Assembly (NCBI GenBank): GCA_946479185.1
Contig: CAMLFF010000003.1
Location: 1 to 30,599, forward strand
DNA from: an uncultured Sphingobium sp.
GTDB taxonomy: Bacteria; Pseudomonadota; Alphaproteobacteria; Sphingomonadales; Sphingomonadaceae
Length of the DNA: 30,599 nucleotides
Reading direction: 5' to 3'
Part shown: piece after piece, positions 1 to 7,202 of the stretch
How the letters are laid out: the number at the start of each line of letters is the position of its first letter
How positions within the stretch are numbered: position 1 is the stretch's first letter
Translations under genes and position numbers: made by a program
Notes under the pieces: model-generated
What the model saw: only the letters and a program-made list of their open reading frames with translations
Databases searched by the model: none
What the model was told of the DNA's origin: nothing

Positions 1-868
1 GACGATAGATTTTGTCAGTCACATCGCCCGCCGCGAAAACACCGGGCACATTGGTGTGGCTCGTGCCCTTGTCGACGAGCAGATAGCCCTCATCGAGCGG
101 CAGCTTGCCCTCGAATAATTCCGTCGCTGGCTTGTGGCCGATGGCGACGAATGCGCCATCCGTCTCGATGTGGCTCTTCTCGCCGGTGACCGTATCCACC
201 AGATCGACGCCGACCAGACCCTCGGGCTGGCCACCGCCAACAAAGCGCTCGACGCCCTTGTTCCACAGAACCTTGATGTTCGGGTGGGCGAATAGACGTT
301 CTTGCAGGATCTTCTCGGCACGCAAGCTGTCGCGACGGTGGATCAGCGTCACATCATGGCTGTGATTGGTGAGGTAAAGCGCCTCTTCAACCGCCGTGTT
401 GCCGCCGCCGATAACGACCACCTTCTTGCCCCGATAGAAGAAGCCATCGCAGGTCGCGCAAGCGGAGACGCCCTTGCCCTGCAGTAACTGCTCGCTCTCA
501 AGCCCCAGCCATTTGGCCTGCGCACCGGTGGCAATCACCAGTGTATCGCCATAATATTCGGTGCCGCCGTCGCCGGTCAGCTTGAAGGGGCGCTTGCTCA
601 GATCAACATCGACGATCTGATCATACATCATCTGCGTGCCGACATGCTCTGCCTGCGCCTGCATCTGCTCCATGAGCCAGGGCCCCTGGATGACTTCGCG
701 GAAGCCGGGGTAATTCTCAACGTCGGTGGTGATGGTCAGCTGACCGCCGGGCTGCATCCCCTGCACCACGATGGGCGCCATACCGGCGCGCGCGGCGTAA
801 ATGGCAGCAGAGAGGCCCGCCGGACCCGAGCCAAGAATGATCATGCGCGAACTATGGGTAGCGGTCAT
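1..868 (-). CDS. trxB: Thioredoxin reductase TrxB, C-terminus cut by window edge
   Basis: FAD- and NADPH-dependent reductase that keeps cytoplasmic thioredoxin reduced. The visible 289 residues begin MTATHSSRMIILGSGPAG, the FAD-binding GxGxxG region, followed by the PGGQL segment. The redox-active pair is present as CATC in the stretch SACATCDGFFYRGK. The NADPH-binding motif VVIGGGNTAVEEALYL follows, and near the window edge the second FAD motif PGVFAAGDVTDKIYR. About 30-40 C-terminal residues are missing, judged from the usual length of about 320. The ATG at 868 has a GAGGAA Shine-Dalgarno-like stretch about 12 bases upstream; a second in-frame ATG at 844 (MIILGSG) is a possible alternative. 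It reads in the same direction as the Anbu operon, 146 bases downstream of it, but probably has its own promoter. Confidence 0.95.
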   Translation of the reverse strand, partial: MTATHSSRMIILGSGPAGLSAAIYAARAGMAPIVVQGMQPGGQLTITTDVENYPGFREVIQGPWLMEQMQAQAEHVGTQMMYDQIVDVDLSKRPFKLTGDGGTEYYGDTLVIATGAQAKWLGLESEQLLQGKGVSACATCDGFFYRGKKVVVIGGGNTAVEEALYLTNHSHDVTLIHRRDSLRAEKILQERLFAHPNIKVLWNKGVERFVGGGQPEGLVGVDLVDTVTGEKSHIETDGAFVAIGHKPATELFEGKLPLDEGYLLVDKGTSHTNVPGVFAAGDVTDKIYR

Positions 869-929
869 GGGAGCAGAACTTTCCTCGAAACGACAATGCA
901 GGCGCTGGACGCGCTGCGAACATTGTCAG

Positions 930-957
930 CATTTAGGCTTTGGCGCGCGGAAGACAA
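930..957 (-). promoter_or_regulatory. Possible sigma-70-type promoter for trxB
   Basis: On the minus strand, TTGTCT (952-957) and TAAATG (930-935) are separated by 16 bases, placing a start of transcription about 55 bases before the trxB ATG. The -10 match is poor, so this is a weak proposal. It would let trxB be expressed independently of the upstream Anbu gene. Confidence 0.3.
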
Positions 958-1014
958 CGGCCTGCCGAAAAATGCTCCGTTAGGGGGCAGACAGCTTTGC
1001 TTTCAGGCGCTGGA

Positions 1015-1752
1015 TCAATCCACCATCGATGGCAGAGAATCAAAGCCTGCCTTCAGCACATGCCCCCACTCGCGCGAGATTGTGTTGAACTCGGCATCAT
1101 TGGCCTCAATCCGACGGCGCAGGCCGAAGGCAAATGAGTCGCGCTCGATGATGGTGAGGTCCAGCGGCATGCCGACCGAGAGATTGGAGCGCAAAGTCGA
1201 ATCCATTGAGACGCAGACAGCCTTGGCAGCGTCGGACAGCGAGGTTGCAGGCGTGATCATGCGATCGAGGATGGGCTTGCCATATTTATGCTCGCCAATC
1301 TGGAAGAAGGGCGTGTCGGCCGTCGCCTCGATGAAATTGCCCTCGGAATAGACGAGGTAGAGGCGCGGCTTGCCGCCCTTGCGCTGGCCGCACACGATGA
1401 TGCTGGCACCGAGCGACACATTGCTGGCGCTCATGCCGGTGCGCATTTCGGTCTGCACCGTCTTCATCGCCTCGCCCACCAGATGGGCGGCGCGATGCAT
1501 GGTTGCGCAGTTCAAAAGCGTTTCGATTTCAGGATCTTCGACCGCATCCTTCATGGCGCGCGAGAGCTTGGTGCGCACCTCCTGCGTGACCGAGAGATTG
1601 CCCGAACAGAGCAAGGCAATCGCCCGCTCGCCGGGCCGCTCATAAGTGAAGGTCTTGCGGAACATGCCGATATTATCGAGCCCGGCATTGGTCCTGGTAT
1701 CCGAGAGCATCACAAGGCCTGCTTCGACCCGTAACGCCACGCAATAAGTCAT
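1015..1752 (-). CDS. Anbu proteasome-like peptidase (HslV/20S beta-subunit superfamily)
   Basis: Predicted Ntn-hydrolase of the Anbu (ancestral beta subunit, also called proteasome-type protease) family, 245 aa, which forms self-assembling cytoplasmic particles in characterised members. The start MTYCVALRVEAG puts Thr next to the initiator Met. Removal of Met would expose the N-terminal nucleophile, with Asp17 (LSDTRTNAG) and Lys32 (MFRKTF) as expected active-site partners. Central signatures include LLCSGNLSVTQ and GASIIVCGQ. An AAGGGG Shine-Dalgarno lies 6 bases before the ATG. It is the last of four minus-strand genes (transglutaminase-like, alpha-E and ATP-grasp upstream), the conserved neighbourhood known for Anbu. 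That neighbourhood suggests a role in making or trimming an unknown peptide or amide product. The substrate is not known from sequence. Confidence 0.92.
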   Translation of the reverse strand: MTYCVALRVEAGLVMLSDTRTNAGLDNIGMFRKTFTYERPGERAIALLCSGNLSVTQEVRTKLSRAMKDAVEDPEIETLLNCATMHRAAHLVGEAMKTVQTEMRTGMSASNVSLGASIIVCGQRKGGKPRLYLVYSEGNFIEATADTPFFQIGEHKYGKPILDRMITPATSLSDAAKAVCVSMDSTLRSNLSVGMPLDLTIIERDSFAFGLRRRIEANDAEFNTISREWGHVLKAGFDSLPSMVD

Positions 1753-1799
1753 TATCTACCCCTTCATGCGCCCGCGGCGGTTTTCCGCCTTTGCGCGAC

Positions 1800-2639
1800 T
1801 CACTGCTGTGTTTGTGACTGTGATTCTTCTTTAGGAGGCAAACTGACGATTTGAACGTCATGCGACAATATTGTTTCGCCGCCTGTGACCATTATCCCGC
1901 GAATTGGCGCTGCGTCCGCAGCGTCCAGGCCACAGCAAAGCCGCACATGTCCCTCGACGGGACAATGGCCGAGCGTTGAATCAAAGCCGATCCAGCCGAT
2001 CGACTCCACATAGGCTTCTGCCCAGGCATGGGCGTCATGCTCGCCATCGGGTCGCTCGTTATCGCGCAAATAGCCCACGACATAGCGGGCGGGAATGCCA
2101 AGACTGCGCGCGGCGGCGATGAAGATGTGGGTCTGATCCTGACAGACGCCGGATTTCTGCGCTAGCGCCTGTGCGGCGGTCGTCTCGAAATCGGTGCTGC
2201 CCGAGCGAAAGTTGATCTCATCATGCACGAGTTCGCAAAGCCCGTGCAGACTGGAAAGCTGCCCGCTCGCACTGCGCGCCTGCTCGGCAAAATCGGCAAT
2301 CCGCTCATCTATTTCCGTGAGCGGCGATGAGCGCATAAACAATTGCGGACGGACAGCGCCAAAGGCCGGACGCAACACGCCTGCCGTGTTGAACGTTGTG
2401 ATCTCACCTTCCGCGACAATCTTTGCCGCATCCAACCGGCCAGGCGCCCGCCACACGGCTTCGGAATCATTATAGCCGTTGGTTATCCACCGTTCGACCG
2501 GCGCATCATTGATGGTGACGCGCCAATTCTCCACCGTCTGGGTGTTGCTGCTCGCCGGGGTAAGGCGGAGGCGCATGACTACGCCTGCCGCCGCCTCGGA
2601 ATAGTCATATGTCGTCTCGTGACGGATCGTGATCCGCAT
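1800..2639 (-). CDS. Transglutaminase-like cysteine protease family protein
   Basis: 279-aa protein with an N-terminal beta-rich domain (MRITIRHETTYDYSEAAAG, typical of bacterial transglutaminase N domains) and a core transglutaminase-like fold. The catalytic Cys is in KSGVCQDQTHIFIAAARSLGIPARYVVGY; the His is in DAHAWAEAYV and the Asp in IGFDSTLG. This papain-like triad supports peptidase or amidase activity rather than true protein crosslinking, but the reaction is not established. An SD-like GGAGG lies 9-10 bases before the ATG. Only 18 bases separate it from the alpha-E gene upstream and 47 bases from Anbu downstream, so co-transcription is likely. The family is a standard partner of alpha-E and circularly permuted ATP-grasp proteins in the predicted peptide or amidoligase cluster. 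Confidence 0.93.
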   Translation of the reverse strand: MRITIRHETTYDYSEAAAGVVMRLRLTPASSNTQTVENWRVTINDAPVERWITNGYNDSEAVWRAPGRLDAAKIVAEGEITTFNTAGVLRPAFGAVRPQLFMRSSPLTEIDERIADFAEQARSASGQLSSLHGLCELVHDEINFRSGSTDFETTAAQALAQKSGVCQDQTHIFIAAARSLGIPARYVVGYLRDNERPDGEHDAHAWAEAYVESIGWIGFDSTLGHCPVEGHVRLCCGLDAADAAPIRGIMVTGGETILSHDVQIVSLPPKEESQSQTQQ

Positions 2640-2657
2640 GGCCTGCCCGCCTCCAGT

Positions 2658-3590
2658 TCAACCGAAATGATAGGCTTCGGCGATTTCATATCCCAGCATG
2701 TTACACTGGACGAGTTCGCTCTGCACGGTTTCGTGCAGCCCTTGCCTGAAAATATCGCCGCTATTCTCACGCGAGAGCGTGGCGACCATCTCCTCGCTCC
2801 GCAGATTCGCAGGCGTACGCTGACCATGCCAACTGGCGAGGCGCTGCAGACGATAAGCGATCTGATCGAGGCAATAGAGCACGCTGCGCGGGAATTGCCG
2901 GTTGAGCATGAGAAAGTCGGTGATCTGTGCAGGCGTGTAAGAGCCGCCATATACATGGTGGTAGGCGCGGCTGCCGGAGAGAGCGTGGAGCACGGACGTC
3001 CACTGATAATGGTCGCGATGGCCGCCGACGACTTCCGTCTCTGGCAGCAGCACATAATATTTCACATCGAGCAGCCGCAGCGTCATCTGCGCCCGCTCTA
3101 ACGCGCCGCCGACGCGCAGAAAATCATGCCCTTCATTGCGCAACTGGCCGCTTTCGGTGGCGCCCCGAAAGGTCATGGCGCGGCTCTTCACCCAGTCGAT
3201 CAGCTCGGCGAAATCGCGACGGGCGTCAGCCACACCATAGCTTTCCAGCTTGCGCCAGCCCTCATTGAGCGCTTCCCACATTTCCTGCGTGAGCGCCGTG
3301 CGCACGGTTTTGCCATTAGCGCGGGCGCGCGCGAGGCAGGAGCGGATCGAGGAGGGATTATCGGGATTGAGGATGAGATGCTCGACAATATCGCTCTCAC
3401 GAATGATCGCATCCTTGCCGAACACATCCTCACACTCGGTCACTTGCACGACTGAGCGCCATTCATCGCGCATCGTCGCGCCCGGCAGGATCGCCATGCG
3501 CTGGCCCATTGTGAGCAAGCGCGCGGTCGCCTCGGCCCGCTCCATGTAGCGGGCCATCCAATATAGATTTTCTGCGGTGCGGCTCAGCAT
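2658..3590 (-). CDS. Alpha-E domain protein (DUF403)
   Basis: 310-aa all-helical protein starting MLSRTAENLYWMARYMERAEATARLL, the diagnostic N-terminus of the alpha-E family. Further family hallmarks are NPDNPSSIRSCLARARANGKTVR and the C-terminal half with LNRQFPRSVLYCLDQI. No catalytic motif is recognised. It is usually found fused to or beside a circularly permuted ATP-grasp enzyme and is thought to act with it. Here the ATP-grasp gene lies 52 bases upstream and the transglutaminase gene 18 bases downstream in the same direction. Length is normal for the family. Confidence 0.93.
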   Translation of the reverse strand: MLSRTAENLYWMARYMERAEATARLLTMGQRMAILPGATMRDEWRSVVQVTECEDVFGKDAIIRESDIVEHLILNPDNPSSIRSCLARARANGKTVRTALTQEMWEALNEGWRKLESYGVADARRDFAELIDWVKSRAMTFRGATESGQLRNEGHDFLRVGGALERAQMTLRLLDVKYYVLLPETEVVGGHRDHYQWTSVLHALSGSRAYHHVYGGSYTPAQITDFLMLNRQFPRSVLYCLDQIAYRLQRLASWHGQRTPANLRSEEMVATLSRENSGDIFRQGLHETVQSELVQCNMLGYEIAEAYHFG

Positions 3591-3642
3591 GGGCCTGCTC
3601 TCTTTCCGGTCATGGGCGCGGTATCGTCTGGCTGGTGGCGCA

Positions 3643-5049
3643 TCATCGCAGCACCCAGGTATCTTTCACCCCGCCCCCCTGACTGGAATTGACGACCAGC
3701 GACCCCTCGGCCAGCGCGACACGGGTCAGACCGCCCTGCACGAGGCGGATCTGCTTGCCGACGAGGCAGAATGGGCGGAAATCCACATGTCGCTCGACCA
3801 GACCGCTCGGCCCCATTGTGGGCGAAGTCGAGAGATCGAGCGTCGGCTGGGCGATGAACTCGGACGGGTTGGCCCGGATGCGCAAGGCATAGGTCTCAAT
3901 CTCTTTGGTCGTCGCTTTGGGGCCAATGAGCATGCCGTAGCCGCCCGAACCATGCACTTCCTTGACGACCAGTTCGGGGAGATGCTCCATCACATAGGCA
4001 AAATCATCCGGCTTGCCGCATTGGAAAGTCGGCACATTTTGCAGGATCGCTGTCTCGCCCAGATAGAAGCGGATCATCTCCGGTACATAGACATAGATGG
4101 CTTTGTCGTCCGCAATGCCTGCGCCCGGCGCGGAACAGAGCGTCACGCCGCCACCGCGATAGGCATTAAACAGGCCGGGGACGCCCAACATGCTGTCCGG
4201 CCGGAAGGCGAGCGGATCGATGAAATCATCATCAATGCGGCGATAAATCACGTCGACACGCTTGGGGCCTCTAGTGGTCTTCATGAAGACCAGCCCATCA
4301 TCCACGAACAGATCGGCAGGCTCGACAAGCTCGACGCCCATCAGATCGGCCAGATAGCTATGCTCATAATAAGCGCTGTTGAAGGCGCCGGGGGTGAGCA
4401 CCACGACTTGCGGATCGCCCGTGCAGGCAGGCGGTGCGACCTCCTGAAGCGAGCGGAGCAATTGGCTCGGGTAATCATCCACCGGCGCGACACGTTCCCG
4501 CGCGAAAAGCTCGGGGAACATGCGCGTCATGATCTCGCGATTTTCGAGCATGTAGGAGACGCCGGACGGCGTGCGGCAATTATCCTCCAGCACCATGAAA
4601 TCTTCAAGGCCGGTGCGCACGATATCGATGCCGACGATATGGCTATAAACGCGGCCCGGCGGCGTGAACCCGGCCATCTCCGGCTTATAAGCCTTGTTCT
4701 GATACACAATATCCGCAGGCACGATACCCGCCCGGATAATCTCGCCACGATTGTAAACGTCGAGCAGGAAGGCGTTGAGCGCGGCGGCGCGCTGCCTGAT
4801 CCCGGCTTCCAGCCTTGCCCATTCCGCGGCAGTGAAAATGCGCGGGAGCAAATCGAACGGGATCAACCGCTCGGGATCGCCGCCCTCTCCATAAACCGCA
4901 AAGGTGATGCCGATCCGCCGGAAGATCGCTTCGGCCTCGCCAAGCCGCCTGTGCAATCCTTCAATGCCGGTTTCAGCGACCCACTGCTGCACGACCGCAT
5001 AACAATCGCGAACTTTACCCGCCTCGCCCAGCATTTCGGAACAGGTCAT
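3643..5049 (-). CDS. Circularly permuted ATP-grasp protein (DUF404/DUF407), putative peptide or amide ligase
   Basis: 468-aa protein of the circularly permuted ATP-grasp type 2 family, predicted to form a carboxylate-amine bond with ATP. Signatures in order: GITFAVYGEGGDPERLIPFD near residues 48-67; EDNCRTPSGVSYMLENREIM; LTPGAFNSAYYEHSYLADLM; VYRRIDDDFIDPLAF; GVTLCSAPGAGIADDKAIY; and C-terminal VVKEVHGSGGYGMLIGP and HVDFRPFCLVG. It is the first gene of the Anbu operon, so it probably follows the operon promoter in the gap before leuA. No clear Shine-Dalgarno precedes the ATG at 5049, but the start aligns with the family's usual N-terminal EML motif. Substrate unknown; the neighbours suggest synthesis of a short peptide or amidated product processed by the two proteases. 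Confidence 0.93.
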   Translation of the reverse strand: MTCSEMLGEAGKVRDCYAVVQQWVAETGIEGLHRRLGEAEAIFRRIGITFAVYGEGGDPERLIPFDLLPRIFTAAEWARLEAGIRQRAAALNAFLLDVYNRGEIIRAGIVPADIVYQNKAYKPEMAGFTPPGRVYSHIVGIDIVRTGLEDFMVLEDNCRTPSGVSYMLENREIMTRMFPELFARERVAPVDDYPSQLLRSLQEVAPPACTGDPQVVVLTPGAFNSAYYEHSYLADLMGVELVEPADLFVDDGLVFMKTTRGPKRVDVIYRRIDDDFIDPLAFRPDSMLGVPGLFNAYRGGGVTLCSAPGAGIADDKAIYVYVPEMIRFYLGETAILQNVPTFQCGKPDDFAYVMEHLPELVVKEVHGSGGYGMLIGPKATTKEIETYALRIRANPSEFIAQPTLDLSTSPTMGPSGLVERHVDFRPFCLVGKQIRLVQGGLTRVALAEGSLVVNSSQGGGVKDTWVLR

Positions 5050-5281
5050 CTGTTTTTCTGTTTCTCTATCTTATTGTGCATTGCAACATACTGCGCGTGA
5101 AAATCGCAAAATCAAGCCAAAAATTGATATTCGACAACCGCCTGTTACCACGCGATTTTTTGCGCGTCTCCGGCAATACGTTCATGATATGTAGAACGGC
5201 AGGGAGACGACTGAGTTCCTGCAACCGCCCTCCCCCAATCGAGACTGGACGCGCGCGGCATTTTTGTGCATTGAGGCGCGC

Positions 5282-5329
5282 ATGGACTTGCGGCTGATCA
5301 TTCGCCTTACACGACTTACGCGCCCTTAG
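5282..5329 (+). CDS. Candidate leuA leader peptide (15 aa, Leu/Ile/Arg-rich)
   Basis: Short ORF with a good Shine-Dalgarno (GAGG at 5273-5276, 5 bases before the ATG) encoding MDLRLIIRLTRLTRP. Leu occurs four times, Ile twice and Arg four times in 15 codons. The stop codon (5327-5329) sits inside the 5' arm of a 12-bp stem. It lies 132 bases upstream of leuA in the same direction. This is the layout of a leucine attenuation leader, where ribosome stalling at Leu codons would change the downstream RNA fold. Function is inferred from layout only. Confidence 0.55.
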   Translation: MDLRLIIRLTRLTRP

Positions 5330-5439
5330 GCGCGAGGATGCGGTTGCCGCAGGCGGCCCGCTGCGCTTAAGGGCCAAGACAGCCAATTCATCAAAAACGC
5401 ACTGGGCAAGGTCAGCGAAGCCTGATCGCCCTTGCCAGT
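5322..5439 (+). promoter_or_regulatory. Attenuator-like hairpins in the leuA leader
   Basis: Two stable structures follow the leader ORF. The first pairs 5322-5333 with 5363-5374 (12 consecutive pairs, one G-U) and encloses a smaller hairpin at 5339-5351 (TGCGG/CCGCA). The second is at 5401-5439: ACTGG(G)CAAGG pairs with CCTTGCCAGT, with one bulge and an inner TCAG/CTGA extension. The second hairpin ends 21 bases before the leuA ATG and has no T-run. So if it controls leuA, it may act on translation or with Rho rather than as a textbook intrinsic terminator. The 232 bases before the leader ORF (5050-5281) must hold the leuA promoter and that of the divergent Anbu operon; no confident -10/-35 pair was found there. 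Confidence 0.5.
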
Positions 5440-5460
5440 GACTAATGAAATGTTCGAGCC

Positions 5461-7137
5461 ATGATGCTGACTGATCCTTCCGTTAAATATCGCGCCTTCC
5501 CGCAGGTCGATCTGCCCGACCGGCAATGGCCCTCCCGCACAGTTACCAAGCCACCGCGCTGGCTCTCGACCGATCTGCGCGATGGCAATCAGGCGCTGAT
5601 CGATCCGATGGATACGGAGAAGAAGACCCGTTTCTTTGAGCTGCTCACGCGTGTGGGCCTCAAGGAGATTGAGGTCGGCTTCCCCTCTGCGGGTGCGACT
5701 GAGTTTGATTTCATCTCCGGGCTCGTGCGCTCGGATAGCATTCCCGATGATGTGATCATCCAGATCCTGACGCAGGCGCGCCGCGATCTGATTGAGCGCA
5801 GCTTTGAGAGCCTGCAGGGCGCGAAGAAAGCCATCGTACATGTGTATAATGCCGTCTCCCCGGCATGGCGGCGCATTGTGTTCAACATGGATCGCCCGCA
5901 AATCAAACAGATCGCCATCGATGCAGCCAAGATCATTCGCGATGAAGCGGCCAAGCAGCCCAATACCGATTGGCATTTTGAATATAGCCCGGAGACCTTC
6001 TCCACCGCCGAGCTGGATTTCAGCCTGGAGTGCTGCGAGGCGGTGATGGATATTCTCCAGCCAACCGCTGAGAAGCCGCTGATCCTGAATCTGCCCGCGA
6101 CGGTCGAGGCAGCGACGCCCAACATCTATGCAGACCAGATCGAATGGTTCGGTCGCCATATCCGCAACCGCGATACGGTGGTGCTGTCGCTGCATCCTCA
6201 TAATGACCGGGGCACCGGCGTTGCGGCGGCTGAGCTCGGCCTGATGGCAGGCGCGGACCGCGTCGAGGGCTGCCTGTTCGGCAATGGCGAGCGCACGGGC
6301 AATTGCGATCTGGTGACGGTCGCGCTCAATCTCTACACGCAGGGCGTTGCGCCCGGCCTCGACTTCTCGAATATCGAGGAGGTCGTGCAGACAGTAACCT
6401 ATTGCAACCAGTTGCCCGTCCATCCGCGCCACCCCTATGCGGGTGAGCTGGTGTTCACGGCCTTCTCCGGCAGCCATCAGGACGCGATCAAGAAGGGCTT
6501 CGCGGCGCAGGAACAGCGCAATGACGAGCTGTGGGATGTGCCTTATCTGCCCATCGATCCGGCCGATATTGGCTGCTCTTATGAGGCGGTGATCCGCGTC
6601 AATTCGCAATCCGGCAAGGGCGGCGTTGCCTGGGTGCTGCAGCAGGACAAGGGCCTCAAGCTGCCCAAGCGGCTCCAGTCCGATTTCTCGCGCGTCGTGC
6701 AGGATCTGGCGGACAAGAGCAGCCGTGAGCTGCACGCGAACGATATTTGGGAAGCCTTTGAGAGGCATTATTGCCTGGCGGATGGGCAGCCTTACACTTT
6801 AGTCGACTATGCCGAGAGTGGACCAGCAGGCAATCGCGTCTTCACCGGCAAGATCGCGCATGATGGCAGCGAACAGAGCATCTCAGGTCGCGGCAATGGG
6901 CTCATCTCATCCGTGCTCGCAGCCCTGCGCGAGGAGCTGGGCATCGGGCTCGATGTGGTTGATTATAGCGAGCATGCGATCGGCAAGGGCGGCGATGTGC
7001 GCGCTGCCGCCTATGTCGAGTGCCGCACCGATGACGGCGTGACGGTGTTCGGCGTTGGGCTGGATGAGGATATTGCGACGGCGTCTGTGCAGGCAGTCTT
7101 GTCTGCCGCCAACGGGCTGGAGCGGCGCAAGGCCTGA
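5461..7137 (+). CDS. leuA: 2-isopropylmalate synthase LeuA
   Basis: First committed step of leucine synthesis: condenses acetyl-CoA with 2-oxoisovalerate to give 2-isopropylmalate in the cytoplasm. 558 aa, the long form. The N-terminal HMGL-like TIM barrel carries [16 protein letters not shown] near residue 40, with the metal and substrate ligands. It also carries the metal-binding HPHNDRG and [11 protein letters not shown] motifs. The C-terminal third ([20 protein letters not shown] to the end) is the regulatory LeuA dimerisation domain that binds leucine for feedback inhibition. ATG at 5461 is used; a second ATG follows at once (5464). No strong Shine-Dalgarno is seen. It is monocistronic here, with a terminator 20 bases after the stop and a possible leader-peptide control upstream. 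Confidence 0.96.
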   Translation: MMLTDPSVKYRAFPQVDLPDRQWPSRTVTKPPRWLSTDLRDGNQALIDPMDTEKKTRFFELLTRVGLKEIEVGFPSAGATEFDFISGLVRSDSIPDDVIIQILTQARRDLIERSFESLQGAKKAIVHVYNAVSPAWRRIVFNMDRPQIKQIAIDAAKIIRDEAAKQPNTDWHFEYSPETFSTAELDFSLECCEAVMDILQPTAEKPLILNLPATVEAATPNIYADQIEWFGRHIRNRDTVVLSLHPHNDRGTGVAAAELGLMAGADRVEGCLFGNGERTGNCDLVTVALNLYTQGVAPGLDFSNIEEVVQTVTYCNQLPVHPRHPYAGELVFTAFSGSHQDAIKKGFAAQEQRNDELWDVPYLPIDPADIGCSYEAVIRVNSQSGKGGVAWVLQQDKGLKLPKRLQSDFSRVVQDLADKSSRELHANDIWEAFERHYCLADGQPYTLVDYAESGPAGNRVFTGKIAHDGSEQSISGRGNGLISSVLAALREELGIGLDVVDYSEHAIGKGGDVRAAAYVECRTDDGVTVFGVGLDEDIATASVQAVLSAANGLERRKA

Positions 7138-7158
7138 TCCGCTCTGCTTTGAGATTGT

Positions 7159-7190
7159 AAGGGCGGTGCCAGCGCGGCGCCGCCCTTTTT
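7159..7190 (+). terminator. Rho-independent terminator after leuA
   Basis: AAGGGCGGTGCC (7159-7170) pairs over 12 bases, one of them G-T, with GGCGCCGCCCTT (7176-7187) around the loop AGCGC, followed by a T-run to 7190. On the other strand the stem ends in AA only, so it works best for leuA. It also lies just past the end of the convergent TonB receptor gene (stop at 7203) and may serve both. Confidence 0.9.
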
Positions 7191-7202
7191 CTTACGCTCG
7201 GA

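Noticed and set aside
3577..5100. Plus-strand open frame of 507 aa
   Set aside because: It lies opposite the ATP-grasp gene, which has clear family motifs; the plus-strand product is a high-G+C shadow.
5040..5281. Specific -35/-10 promoters for leuA and the Anbu operon
   Set aside because: Several weak hexamer pairs exist, but none has both good boxes and good spacing, so none is annotated.
5326..6768. Minus-strand open frame of 480 aa
   Set aside because: Shadow of leuA, which has full family motifs on the other strand.
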